A DNA stretch of 64,000 nucleotides from FEN-1250 sp039918615 (GCA_039918615.1 JBDSHG010000040.1:1-64000); one strand, 5' to 3'; positions 33,890 to 44,931 are shown, counted from the stretch's first letter. A program made the numbers and translations. Notes: generated by a model from the sequence alone, not told the origin.

Positions 33890-35041
33890 ATGCGCGGACG
33901 CGCGCCGGTCATCATCCTCGGGTTGCTCCTCGCGCTCCTGCTCGGCGCGTACATCCTCTTTTCGCGGCGTGTCGTGCTCGAGCTGCGCCACGACGCCGGT
34001 CGCTCCGGTCAGATGCACGCGCGCGTTTTTCGCGCCCTCGCCGATCCGCGCCCCGACGCGGCGAACGATGCGCTGCTCGATCTCTCGCGCAGCATCGACG
34101 CGCTCGGCGTGCCGGTGATCGTGACCGACGCGAAGGGAAAGCCGACGGCGCAGGCGAATCTCCCCTTCCAGGCGGATATCGACGACCCGCGCGTGCTCGA
34201 CTACATCCCGTACCTCGACCGTCTCAATCCGCCCGTGGTCGAGCGGAACATCGGGATGGTGCACTTCGGCGACAGCCAGCTGATCACGAGTCTGCGCTTC
34301 ATTCCGGTGGTGCTGGCGTCGCTGCTCGCCTTCGTCTTTCTGGCGGGGCTGTACACGCTGCGCACGCGCAATCGCGCGGATCGCGAGCGCGTGTGGGCGG
34401 GGATGGCGCGCGAATCGGCGCACCAGCTCGCGACGCCGCTGTCGAGCCTCAGCGGATGGATCGAGCTGCTGCGCGACCAGAGCGAGGGCAAGGGATCCGT
34501 ATCGTCGTCGGCGATCGCGCACATGGAGGCGGACCTCGAGCGGCTACAGCGCGTGTCGCACCGCTTCGAGCGCATTGGCCGCCCGCCGCGCCGCGACATC
34601 GTCGATCTGGGCGCGCTGGTCGTGCGCGTGGGGAATTACTTCCAGGCACGCGTACCTACGCTCGCCCACCGCGTCACGATCGTGGCCTCTGGTGGTAACG
34701 AGCCGCTCACGATCGAGGGTGACGAGGTGCTGCTCGAGTGGGCGCTCGAAGTGCTCGTGAAGAACGGGCTCGACGCGCTGGCGGGCCGCGGCGGTCGGAT
34801 GTACATCACGACCAAGCGCCTCGATCCCGATCGCGTGCGCCTCCGTGTAGCGGACGACGGCCCGGGCATTCCACGCGAGATGCGCGCACGCATCTTCGAA
34901 GCGGGATTCTCCACGAAGGAATCGGGGTGGGGGATCGGACTGTCGCTCGCGAAGCGCATTGCCGAGGAAAATCATCGTGGGCGACTGATTCTTTCTCCGT
35001 CAGAGAAAGGCGCGACCTTCGACATTATACTTCAGGGATGA
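33890..35041 (+). CDS. Sensor histidine kinase (membrane-bound)
   Basis: 383 residues. Membrane segments at about 7-25 and 134-156 enclose an extracytoplasmic domain of about 110 residues. The H-box ESAHQLATPLSSLSGW has the phospho-acceptor His178; the ATPase part has VLVKNGLDA (N-box), DDGPGIP (G1) and GWGIGLSLAKRI (G2). No response regulator gene is adjacent, so it is an orphan. It is tightly placed: three bases after serS and overlapping the helicase start by four bases. Confidence 0.9.
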   Translation: MRGRAPVIILGLLLALLLGAYILFSRRVVLELRHDAGRSGQMHARVFRALADPRPDAANDALLDLSRSIDALGVPVIVTDAKGKPTAQANLPFQADIDDPRVLDYIPYLDRLNPPVVERNIGMVHFGDSQLITSLRFIPVVLASLLAFVFLAGLYTLRTRNRADRERVWAGMARESAHQLATPLSSLSGWIELLRDQSEGKGSVSSSAIAHMEADLERLQRVSHRFERIGRPPRRDIVDLGALVVRVGNYFQARVPTLAHRVTIVASGGNEPLTIEGDEVLLEWALEVLVKNGLDALAGRGGRMYITTKRLDPDRVRLRVADDGPGIPREMRARIFEAGFSTKESGWGIGLSLAKRIAEENHRGRLILSPSEKGATFDIILQG

Positions 35042-37299
35042 GCAGCCCCCCGATCACCGATGTGTCCGACGATGCACTCGCGAAGCTGAATCCCGCCCAG
35101 CGCGAGGCCGTGCTCCACTTCGAGGGGCCCATCCTCGTGCTCGCGGGGGCGGGGTCGGGAAAGACTCGCGTGCTCACGACGCGCATTGCCCGGCTGATTC
35201 AGCATCACGAGATCGCCCCGTCGAGCATTCTCGCGGTGACGTTCACGAACAAGGCCGCCGGTGAGATGAAGGAGCGCATCGCGCGGCTCATCGGCGAGAC
35301 GCCGAGCGGGATGTGGGTGGGCACCTTCCACGCGATCGGCGCGCGGATGTTGCGGCGCGAAGCGCAGCTGGTGGGGCGCACCTCCGGCTTTACGATCTAT
35401 GATGAGGATGATTCGCTCGCAGTGGTGCGGCGCATCATGGAGCGACTGCGGATCTCGCCCAAGGAGTGGACGCCCAAGGCGTTGCGCAGCGCGATCTCCG
35501 GAGCGAAGAATGCGCTCGTCGCGTCGGCGGAGTACGCAAAGCTCGCGATGGATCCGCTCAGCAAGGCTGCCTCGCTCGTGTACGACCAGCTCGAGCCGAC
35601 GCTCCGCGACTCGAACGCGGTCGACTTCGATGACCTGCTCGTGCTGCCGGTGCGCGTGCTGCAACAGAATCCCGAGCGCGTTGCCGCGTATCGCGCGCGC
35701 TTCCGCTTTCTGCTCGTCGATGAGTACCAGGATACGAATCGCGCGCAGTACGAGTTCGTGAAACTCCTCGCGGGCCGCGACGGCAACGTCCTCGTCGTCG
35801 GCGATGACGATCAGAGCATCTACGGCTGGCGCGGCGCCGATATTCGGAACATCCTCGACTTCGAGCGCGACTTCCCCTCGGCGGCCGTCGTGCGTCTCGA
35901 GGACAACTACCGGTCGACGCCGCAGGTGCTCGATCTCGCGAATGCGGTGATCAGCGAGAACACGGGTCGTCGCGGGAAGACGTTGCGGGCCACGCTTCCC
36001 TCGGGCGATGCGGTGACGCAGGTCGCGACACTCGATGAGCGCGACGAGGCGGAGTTCGTCGCCGATGAGATCGTGGTGCTCGGCAGCGGCACGCGCGCGC
36101 TCGACTATCGCGACATCGCGATCCTCTACCGCACGAACTCGCAGAGCCGCGCGCTCGAAGAGTCGATGCGCAAGCGCGCGATTCCGTACAAGCTGATCGG
36201 AGCGGTGCGCTTCTATGATCGTCGCGAGATCCGCGACCTCATGAGCTACCTCAAGCTCATCGGGAATGCGGCCGACAACGAAGCCTTTCTCCGCGCCGTC
36301 TCCGTGCCGCGGCGCGGGCTCGGCGACACGACGCTCGAACAGCTCCAGAATATCGCGCGCGAGCTCGGACGCCCCCTTCTCGAGGTCGCGGGAGATCCGT
36401 CACGGCTCGGCACACTTCGGCCGGCTGCGCGTCAGGCGCTCGCCGACTTCTCCGGCCTCATTCAACGCTATCAGGAATCGGCTGCGGACACCGCTGTCGA
36501 TGAACTCCTGCGGAATCTCGTGACCGAGATCCGCTTCGCCGATCACCTGAACGCCGAGGGCCCGGAGGGGAGAGACAGGCTCGAGAACGTCGGCTCGCTC
36601 ATCGATGCCGCGGCGAACGCGGTGGAGGATGAAGGCGGCGAGGTCGGGCTCACGCCGCTCGCGCACTTTCTGCAGGGCGCCGCACTCAATAGTGAGGAGC
36701 AGCAGAAGGCGGGCTCCGACTCCGTCTCCATGATGACGCTACACAACGCGAAGGGACTCGAGTTTCCTGCGGTGTTCATCACCGGGCTCGAAGATGGTCT
36801 CTTCCCGCTGCGGCGCGCACAGGACGAGCCGGAGATGATGGAAGAGGAGCGTCGCCTCTTCTACGTCGGCATCACGCGCGCGATGCGCACGCTCTACCTC
36901 TCGCACGCGCGCAGCCGCCGCCGCAACGGAGAGACGCTGCAGAGCATCCCGTCCAGCTTCCTCAAACCGATTCCACCGGCGCTCGTCACGCAGCGCGGAT
37001 CGTTCAAGCTGCGCGGGAGCACGCGCGCAGTTCCGTCGTTCTCGCAGACGCCGTCGCTCCGCCGGCCCGGACAGCCCGTGGCGCGGGCGTCGTGGGTCGA
37101 CGCGGCGGACGAGTCGCAGGACGCGCCGAGCTTCTTCAAGGGCGAGCGCATTCGGCACGCGCGCTTCGGATCGGGAACGGTGGCCGAGCTCTCGGGGAGC
37201 GCGCGCGACGCGAAGCTCACCGTCGACTTCGACGACGCGGAGATCGGACGCAAGCGCTTCGTGCTCGCGCATGCACAGTTCGAGCGAGGATTCGAGTAA
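35038..37299 (+). CDS. UvrD/PcrA-type ATP-dependent DNA helicase
   Basis: Superfamily 1A 3'-to-5' helicase for repair and replication fork clearance. Walker A is LAGAGSGKTRVL, motif II DEYQDTN, motif III GDDDQSIYGWRGAD, and the motifs near the C-terminus include TLHNAKGLEF and RRLFYVGITRAM. Length 753 residues. The C-terminal GERIRHARFGSGTV stretch is the Tudor-like RNA-polymerase-contacting end seen in PcrA/UvrD. Start ATG 35038 overlaps the kinase stop (ATGA). Confidence 0.93.
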   Translation: MSSPPITDVSDDALAKLNPAQREAVLHFEGPILVLAGAGSGKTRVLTTRIARLIQHHEIAPSSILAVTFTNKAAGEMKERIARLIGETPSGMWVGTFHAIGARMLRREAQLVGRTSGFTIYDEDDSLAVVRRIMERLRISPKEWTPKALRSAISGAKNALVASAEYAKLAMDPLSKAASLVYDQLEPTLRDSNAVDFDDLLVLPVRVLQQNPERVAAYRARFRFLLVDEYQDTNRAQYEFVKLLAGRDGNVLVVGDDDQSIYGWRGADIRNILDFERDFPSAAVVRLEDNYRSTPQVLDLANAVISENTGRRGKTLRATLPSGDAVTQVATLDERDEAEFVADEIVVLGSGTRALDYRDIAILYRTNSQSRALEESMRKRAIPYKLIGAVRFYDRREIRDLMSYLKLIGNAADNEAFLRAVSVPRRGLGDTTLEQLQNIARELGRPLLEVAGDPSRLGTLRPAARQALADFSGLIQRYQESAADTAVDELLRNLVTEIRFADHLNAEGPEGRDRLENVGSLIDAAANAVEDEGGEVGLTPLAHFLQGAALNSEEQQKAGSDSVSMMTLHNAKGLEFPAVFITGLEDGLFPLRRAQDEPEMMEEERRLFYVGITRAMRTLYLSHARSRRRNGETLQSIPSSFLKPIPPALVTQRGSFKLRGSTRAVPSFSQTPSLRRPGQPVARASWVDAADESQDAPSFFKGERIRHARFGSGTVAELSGSARDAKLTVDFDDAEIGRKRFVLAHAQFERGFE

Positions 37300-37619
37300 T
37301 GGCCATCGGTACAGACGATGTGCGCCACGTCGCGGCGCTCGCGCGACTCGCGGTACCGGAAAGCCAGCTCCCAGAGCTCGTGTCGCAGCTCAACGGGATT
37401 TTGTCGCACATGGATGCGCTCGCGAAGGTGAAGACGGTGGGCGTGATGCCGGCGGCTGGCGTTGGCGATGCGGCCATGCCGCTGCGCGCAGACATCGGTC
37501 CGCCGATTCCGCTCGCGCGCCCGCTCGAGTCCTTCGCGCCGCAGTCGCGCGACGGATTCCTCCTCGTGCCGCGCCTCGCGACCCACGAGAGCGCCGGCGA
37601 CGACGAGTCGGACGAGTGA
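37299..37619 (+). CDS. gatC: Aspartyl/glutamyl-tRNA amidotransferase subunit C
   Basis: Small subunit that holds GatA and GatB together in the complex converting Glu-tRNA-Gln (and Asp-tRNA-Asn) to the amides. 106 residues with VRHVAALARLAVPESQLPEL at the N-terminus. The ATG at 37299 shares its A with the helicase TAA stop. It is first of gatC-gatA-gatB. This cluster implies the indirect route to at least one amide-charged tRNA. Confidence 0.93.
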   Translation: MAIGTDDVRHVAALARLAVPESQLPELVSQLNGILSHMDALAKVKTVGVMPAAGVGDAAMPLRADIGPPIPLARPLESFAPQSRDGFLLVPRLATHESAGDDESDE

Positions 37620-38997
37620 GCGGCTCGGCCGTGAGCGCGGTTCGCGATGCGTTCGCGCGCATGGCGGAAGTCGATGCGGGGCCTGCGGGACTCAACTGCA
37701 TCCTGTGGACCGACGAGGTGCGCGCACTCCAGGATGCCGCCGCCGTGGATGCGCTCGCGGCCAAGGGCGCGCTCGCGGGCGTCCCCTTCGTGGCGAAGGA
37801 CAACATCGCGACGACGCACCTCCAGACGACGTGCGGCTCGCGGATCCTCGAGGGATACGTCAGCCCGTACGAGGCGACGGTGATCACGCGCCTGCGCGAC
37901 GCAGGCGCAGTGCTCGTCGGCAAGTCGAACATGGATGAGTTCGCGATGGGGAGCTCGAACGAGCATAGCGTGTGGGGCCCGGTGCTCAATCCGATCGACC
38001 GCACACGCGTGCCCGGCGGCTCGTCCGGTGGCTCCGCCGCCGCCGTCGCCGCCGGCATCGTGCGCATCGCACTCGGCTCCGAGACCGGCGACTCCGTGCG
38101 CCAACCCGCGTCGTACTGCGGCATCGTGGGAGTGAAGCCGACGTACGGGCGCGTCAGCCGCTACGGCCTCGTCGCCTTCGCGTCGTCGCTCGACCAGGTA
38201 GGCGTCTTCGGCGCCACGGTTGCCGACGCCGCCGCAGGGCTGGAGGTCATCGCGGGCCGGGATGCACGCGATGCGACGAGCGCGGACTGTCCCGTCGACC
38301 GCTACACCGCCGCCGCGACCGCTGATCTCGGCGGCGTCGTGATCGGCCGCCCGCGCGAGTACTTCCCGAAGTCGCTCGACCCGCGCATCGCGAAGCGGTG
38401 CGACGACGCGCTCGAGTCGCTGCGCGCCCGGGGAGCCGAAATCCGGGAGCTGTCGCTTCCGCACACCGATCTCGCGATCCCCGTCTACTATATCATTGCA
38501 CCCGCCGAGGCGTCGTCGAACCTGGCGCGCTTTGATGGTGTGCGATATGGGCCGCGCGTGGCTTCCACCGGTCTTCGCGAGATGTACGAGTCGACGCGCA
38601 CGCGTGGCTTCGGCGCCGAGGTTACTCGCCGCATCCTCCTCGGCACCTACGTGCTTTCGGCCGGCTACTACGACGCGTATTACAGAAAGGCGCAGGAAGT
38701 CCGCACCCTCATCGCGCAGGACTTCCGCGAGGTCTTCGAGAGCGGCGTGCATCTGCTCTTCACGCCGACGACGCCAAGCCCCGCGTTCGCGTTCGGCGCG
38801 AAGTCCGACCCGTACGACATGTATCTGAACGACATCTTCACGGCGACCGCGAATCTCGCGGGCGTGCCGGCGATCTCGGTGCCGATCGGCGACATCGATG
38901 GGCTTCCGGTGGGCGGCCAGCTCATCGCGCGCCACTTCGATGAGCAGATGATGTTCCGGGCCGCCTTCGCGCTCGAGTCCGCGCGCGCGGGAGCGAA

Positions 38998-39001
<4 letters not shown>
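37616..39001 (+). CDS. gatA: Aspartyl/glutamyl-tRNA amidotransferase subunit A
   Basis: Amidase-signature glutaminase subunit supplying ammonia to GatB. The Ser-cisSer-Lys triad is intact by position: Lys61 (FVAKDN), Ser136 (GGSSGGS) and the nucleophile Ser160. The residue just before the nucleophile is Asp (TGDS) where the usual text is TGGS. KPTYGRVSRYGLVAFASSLDQ is typical. Length 461 residues. Start is GTG 37616, overlapping the gatC stop (GTGA). Confidence 0.95.
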
Positions 39002-40473
<1,472 letters not shown>

Positions 40474-41445
40474 AGCGGCGCCTTGAGCTCCGCCGCGAAT
40501 CGCAGCTGCGATTCCGGCATCGCGAACTGTCGTGTGGCTTCCTCCACCATGCGGAACTCCATTCCCGCCTTCCGCGAATCGCGGCGCACGTCCTTCGCGT
40601 GGCGCAGCGCGTCTTCGCCCGCGGGGTCGAGCGCATACGGCTCCGACGAGTCTACCCGCCGCAGGAAGTCGATGATGAAGTCGAACGATCGCTCCATATA
40701 GCGCGCGACGTTCGGATCGGTGAGATCCCACCGGCTGTTCTCCGCGGCGAGCTGGAAGATCCGCTGCCACGACTCCGTATCGGTGACGTACACCATGCTG
40801 CGGAAGAGCCGGCGATTCGTTTGCGTGCTGAAGATGGTCGGGCTCAATATCCGATCGAGATGCTCGTCCGATCGGGAGTGGTCACGCAGGATCACCTCGC
40901 GCGCGCGCCGGCTGTATCCCTGGCCCAGATGCGTCTCGAAGCGGCTCTCCCAGTAGCTGTGGCCTACGCCAGTCGTGCGCGACGCAATGATGAGGTAGCG
41001 CGGAACGAAGTAGTTGTGCGCTACGGTGTCCGCCGCGAGGTGCGCGAGGTAGCCCAGCGCAAAGCTCTTGATCGCCTCGTCGCGCGCCTGATCGTAGATC
41101 TCGAGCCCGACCGCCCACGAGTGACAGTGCCGGCCCACGGGCGCGTACTTCTTCGCGATGCTCGTGTCCGCCGCAATCGAGCCGTAGAGAAACTCGACGG
41201 GGTAGTTCCCGAGAAGCTCGCCAATTGCTCTCGGTAGCTGGGCGAGCGCGCCGAGCACTGCCTCGCCCAGGAAAATGTGCGTTCCCGGTGTCCACGCCCA
41301 CGCCGTGGAGGGAATGACGCACAGGGCGACCAGCGCGAGCGCGATTGGAATCGCGATGCGCCTGGTCGGCCGGCCCCACCTCTTGCTCGTCGAGCGCCGG
41401 GACGTTGTTCTACCGCGTGAGGGCATCCCCGAAGTTACAACAACG

Positions 41446-41862
41446 TCAGATGCCGAGATGCTTCCGGTGCCGACGAACGGCCTTGCGCAGGTCGTTGATC
41501 TCGTGCGACACCGTGTCGTCGATCGCCTCGCGTGCGTTCTGCACGTATTCGCCGATCGACTCCTGGATCTCGTCGAAGGGGATCTTGTCCCACATCTCCT
41601 CGCCGCGCTCGGCAGCCCACTTCGCGCCGCGGCGCCCTGCGCGCCCCGCTGCCGCTCCCGCCATCGCACCGGCCTCGCGCGCCAGCGTGCGCGGCGTCCG
41701 CTTACGTCGCACGTGCAGGAGCATTGCTATCCCCGCGCCCGCTACGAGTCCAAGAACCGCCGCTGTCAGGAGGTCGTACTGCTGCTCACCCTGGCCCGCC
41801 GCGTCTCGGCCGTTTGATGCGCGGCTCCGCCCGCCCGAACGCGGGCTCGTTGTCGTAGCCAT
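41446..41862 (-). CDS. YtxH-like small membrane-anchored protein
   Basis: 138 residues: a polar N-terminus, one membrane segment (LLTAAVLGLVAGAGIAMLLHV), a basic Gly/Ala/Arg stretch and an amphipathic helical tail. This layout matches YtxH-type proteins of unknown role. ATG 41862 (GTG 41865 just before) is preceded by GAGG. The first 77 bases of the gene overlap the end of the DUF948 gene in another frame, and no later start codon exists before the membrane segment. Confidence 0.7.
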   Translation of the reverse strand: MATTTSPRSGGRSRASNGRDAAGQGEQQYDLLTAAVLGLVAGAGIAMLLHVRRKRTPRTLAREAGAMAGAAAGRAGRRGAKWAAERGEEMWDKIPFDEIQESIGEYVQNAREAIDDTVSHEINDLRKAVRRHRKHLGI

Positions 41863-42526
41863 CACTCACATCCTCCGCGGCATCGACTGCCGCATCAAGG
41901 TCATTTGCATCATCGAAATCATCGATGTCGTCGATCGAATCCAGACCGTCGTCATCGAGGTCATCCTCGCGTGCTTCGAAGTCTTCGCCTTCACCAGCCT
42001 GCGCATCGCGCCGCGCCCCGTCCGCGCGGAACGCCGCCGCGCCCGCCCTCACACCGCGCACCGTCGACGCCGTCGACACGAACGCATTCTCCGCCTCTTC
42101 CTGCACCAGGCGCAGCACCGCTCCCAGCTCGTGCAGCCGCCGCTCGGACGCGTCGACCACGTCGCGGATCCCCTCGTTCGCCGTGAGCAGCGTCTTCCGG
42201 ATCGCCTGCACGTCCGTGCGAATCGATGCCGATATGTACTCGATATTGTTCGCGATGTTCGACGCGTGCTTGGTGACGGGATCGATGTTGCGCTCAATGT
42301 GATCGAGCACGGACTCGAACTTGTTCGCCGTTTTCCGGAATTTCACCACCGCCGGAATCAGCATGACCATCAACACCAGAAACACGATCACCGACGCAGC
42401 ACCGATGATCTGATTGAGCGTCGTGTACCACGCGGGGCCCGCCGTGACGGGCTTCGTGTAGGTCGTTTCGGCGAGTGCCGTCGCACCCTGCAAGAGCAGG
42501 GCGCCCATCTGAGCGATCAGGGTCAT
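41786..42526 (-). CDS. DUF948-like membrane protein with acidic tail
   Basis: 246 residues. After a short N-terminus there is one strong membrane segment (IIGAASVIVFLVLMVMLIPAV), then about 110 residues of coiled-coil helix (KFESVLDHIERNIDPVTKHA), the DUF948 pattern, and a very acidic tail (DDLDDDGLDSIDDIDDF). Role unknown; DUF948 proteins are often beside YtxH-like proteins, as here. It heads a three-gene minus-strand unit (DUF948, YtxH-like, phospholipase-like). Confidence 0.75.
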   Translation of the reverse strand: MTLIAQMGALLLQGATALAETTYTKPVTAGPAWYTTLNQIIGAASVIVFLVLMVMLIPAVVKFRKTANKFESVLDHIERNIDPVTKHASNIANNIEYISASIRTDVQAIRKTLLTANEGIRDVVDASERRLHELGAVLRLVQEEAENAFVSTASTVRGVRAGAAAFRADGARRDAQAGEGEDFEAREDDLDDDGLDSIDDIDDFDDANDLDAAVDAAEDVSDGYDNEPAFGRAEPRIKRPRRGGPG

Positions 42527-42763
42527 CCGTCCGCGAAGTTCGGAGAGATCAAGGTTCTCGCGCCCCGCGCGCAGCTTCCGCGGCTCGTGCGCAAGATAAG
42601 TGCAATGGTGGTGCCATCATCCTTCAATTGGATGGGCGTCGCGGCGTTGTCAAGCGCATTCCTTGACTTGAAGCGGCAACGCGGGGCATCCTTCCGAAAC
42701 TTCGCACGATTGCGAGCGCGCAGCGGCATCCCGCCTGCGCCTCCCGACCCTACTCCGATCCCA
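42527..42763. promoter_or_regulatory. Divergent promoter region between DUF948 gene and murA
   Basis: Two -35-like boxes face away from each other: TTGACT on the plus strand (42663-42668) and TTGACA on the minus strand (42653-42648). Together they make the inverted repeat GTCAAG-N7-CTTGAC. The plus-strand box could pair with CATCCT at 42687-42692. The minus-strand -10 is unclear; a TATCTT on the minus strand lies closer to the DUF948 gene. Confidence 0.45.
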
Positions 42764-44062
42764 TTGGCTTCCCCGCTGCGCTACATCGTCGAAGGTGGAC
42801 ACACGCTCGCCGGCTCCATCACGCCGTCGGGCAACAAGAACGCCGCGCTGCCGATCATCGCCGCCGCGCTGCTCACCGAGCAGAAGGTGACGCTTGAGAA
42901 CGTGCCGCGCATCCGCGACTGCGAAACACTCGTCGAGCTGATCATGTCGCTGGGCGTCTCGGCCGAGTGGACCGCGCGGAATACGCTCGTGATCGAGGCA
43001 AAGACCGTGCAGCCGAGCGCGCTCGACCCGGTGCTGTGCGCGAAGATCCGCGCATCGATCCTCCTCGCCGGTCCGCTCCTCGCGCGCGCAGGCGGCGTTA
43101 CCCTCCCGCCGCCCGGCGGCGACGTCATCGGCCGCCGGCGCCTCGACACCCACTTCCTGGCGCTCGAGCAGTTGGGCGCGAAGGTGGAGATCGCGGAAAA
43201 TTACGTGCTCACCACCAAGGGGCTGCGCGGCGCGGATGTCTTCCTCGACGAGCCGAGCGTCACCGGCACGGAGAACGCGCTGATGGCGGCGAGTCTCGCG
43301 CACGGAACGACGACGCTCCGCAACGCCGCCGGCGAGCCGCACGTCCAGGATCTCGCGCACTTTCTCGTCGCGCTGGGCGCCACGATCGAGGGGATCGGTA
43401 CGAACACCATCACCATTACGGGCGCGAAATCGCTGCACGGCGCCACGCACCGCATCGGCCCCGATCACATCGAGGTGGGCTCGTTCATCGGGCTCGCGGC
43501 CGTCACGCACTCGGAGCTCCGCATCGTGAGCGCGGGAGTCGAGCATCTCCGCTCCACGCGCCTGGGCTTCGAGCGCCTCGGCATCGAGTGCACGGTGATC
43601 GGCGACGATCTGCTCGTCGCCGCGAAGCAGAATCGCAAGATCGTCAGCGATCTCGGCGGGCACGTCCCGAAGCTCGAGGATCAACCGTGGCCTGCGTTCC
43701 CGGCCGATCTCATGTCGATCGCGATCGTGACGGCGACGCAGTGCGATGGGCTCATTCTCATGCACGAGAAGATGTTCGAGTCGCGCATGTTCTTCGTCGA
43801 CAAGCTGATCGGGATGGGAGCGCGCATCGTGCTGTGCGATCCGCATCGCGCGCTCGTGGCAGGGCCGTCGCCGCTGCGCGGGAGCACGCTCGAATCGCCC
43901 GACATTCGCGCGGGGATGGCGATGCTCCTTGCGGCGCTGTGCGCGGCGGGGCAGAGCACGATCAACAACGTCGGACAGATCGAGCGCGGGTACGAGCGCA
44001 TCGACGAGCGCCTGCGGGCGCTTGGCGCGCAGATCACGCGCGTCGAGGATCGGCGCAGCTGA
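42764..44062 (+). CDS. murA: UDP-GlcNAc 1-carboxyvinyltransferase MurA (Asp-type active site)
   Basis: First committed step of peptidoglycan synthesis: adds enolpyruvate from PEP to UDP-GlcNAc. Family motifs: GNKNAALPIIAAALLT, GPLLARAGG, and DTHFLALEQLGA. In the active-site loop the usual GGC reads GGD: residue 120 is Asp where most MurA have the Cys that fosfomycin alkylates. Start is taken as TTG 42764, giving 432 residues and a normal N-terminus; the frame is open farther upstream (ATG near 42605 is an alternative). pgeF follows with a four-base overlap. Confidence 0.93.
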   Translation: MASPLRYIVEGGHTLAGSITPSGNKNAALPIIAAALLTEQKVTLENVPRIRDCETLVELIMSLGVSAEWTARNTLVIEAKTVQPSALDPVLCAKIRASILLAGPLLARAGGVTLPPPGGDVIGRRRLDTHFLALEQLGAKVEIAENYVLTTKGLRGADVFLDEPSVTGTENALMAASLAHGTTTLRNAAGEPHVQDLAHFLVALGATIEGIGTNTITITGAKSLHGATHRIGPDHIEVGSFIGLAAVTHSELRIVSAGVEHLRSTRLGFERLGIECTVIGDDLLVAAKQNRKIVSDLGGHVPKLEDQPWPAFPADLMSIAIVTATQCDGLILMHEKMFESRMFFVDKLIGMGARIVLCDPHRALVAGPSPLRGSTLESPDIRAGMAMLLAALCAAGQSTINNVGQIERGYERIDERLRALGAQITRVEDRRS

Positions 44063-44826
44063 CTACGGCCGAGGACGGCGCTTCGTCCGAGCCGGCGCGC
44101 GAGAGCATTCCGGATTTCGAGAAGCTTGGCATCATCGCCTTCACCACGACGAGGGATGCAGGAAGCTTCGCTACGGAATCGGACGAGTCGGCGCGCGCGG
44201 TGATGGGGCGATGGTATGGACTGCGCGCGCAGCTGCACGATTACGCGCCGCGCTTCGCGACCGCGTCGCAGCTGCACGGAACGCGCGTGGTCGAGCATGA
44301 TGGCGCGTGGGAGGGATGGCTCCGCGTGCTCGACGCCGACGGCCACTTCGCTCCGCGCAGCGGAACGGCGATGGCGGTGACGATCGCCGATTGCGTGCCG
44401 GTGTTCCTCGCACATCCGGATGGCGCGATCGCGCTGCTGCACTCGGGGTGGCGCGGGACGGCCGCACGGATCATCGACCGCGCGCTCGCCGCCTTCAGTC
44501 GGCAGGGATTCGCGGCGCACGACCTGCGCATGCATCTCGGGCCGGCGATCTGCGGGAAGTGCTATGAGGTGAGCGCCGAGGTGGCGACGGCGCTGACGGG
44601 AATCGCTGCCGCACCCGATGAACATTCCGCTTCCGGGCGGCCTCACATCGATTTGCGCGCGCTCATCGCCGCGCACGCGCGCGAGGGCGGTGTCACGCAG
44701 ATCACGACGAGCCGATGGTGCACGCGATGCGACAATGCGCGCTTCTTTTCGCATCGCGCCGGCGATGCGGGACGACAGCTCGCGGTGATGGTCGCACGCG
44801 AGCCCGCGCGGGTTGACTCGCTCTAA
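44059..44826 (+). CDS. pgeF: Laccase-domain protein PgeF/YfiH (purine nucleoside phosphorylase-like)
   Basis: 255 residues. The family zinc-site residues are visible in ATASQLHGTRVV, TIADCVPVF and LLHSGWRGTAARI, plus LGPAICGKCYEV and RWCTRCDNARFFSHR. Members act as purine nucleoside phosphorylase or deaminase, and PgeF was linked to removal of wrongly built murein precursors, which fits its position after murA. No ATG, GTG or TTG exists in frame before the conserved part; CTG 44059, overlapping the murA stop (CTGA), is the best start. The rimP promoter lies in its last bases. Confidence 0.84.
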   Translation: MTTAEDGASSEPARESIPDFEKLGIIAFTTTRDAGSFATESDESARAVMGRWYGLRAQLHDYAPRFATASQLHGTRVVEHDGAWEGWLRVLDADGHFAPRSGTAMAVTIADCVPVFLAHPDGAIALLHSGWRGTAARIIDRALAAFSRQGFAAHDLRMHLGPAICGKCYEVSAEVATALTGIAAAPDEHSASGRPHIDLRALIAAHAREGGVTQITTSRWCTRCDNARFFSHRAGDAGRQLAVMVAREPARVDSL

Positions 44827-44841
44827 CTTCAAGCCTAGATT
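44813..44841 (+). promoter_or_regulatory. Promoter of the rimP-nusA-infB operon
   Basis: TTGACT (44813-44818), a 17-base spacer, and TAGATT (44836-44841). Expected start near 44848, about 84 bases before the rimP start and upstream of the terminator hairpin at 44880. The -35 box lies inside the end of pgeF. Confidence 0.75.
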
Positions 44842-44879
44842 GCATATCGGTTGCCCAGTCGTAGTTGCGGCGGGGCCGG

Positions 44880-44914
44880 ATGTGGGGGAGGTTACCCCAC
44901 ATTTTTTATTTTTT
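44880..44914 (+). terminator. Intrinsic terminator in the rimP-nusA leader (probable attenuator)
   Basis: An eight-base perfect stem (44880-44887 with 44895-44902), a seven-base loop, then T6-A-T6. It ends 17 bases before the rimP GTG and starts about 32 bases after the predicted promoter start. It could also end the murA-pgeF transcript. If the promoter call is right, every nusA-operon transcript has to pass it. Confidence 0.88.
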
Positions 44915-44931
44915 GTCGTCTGCGAATCGAC

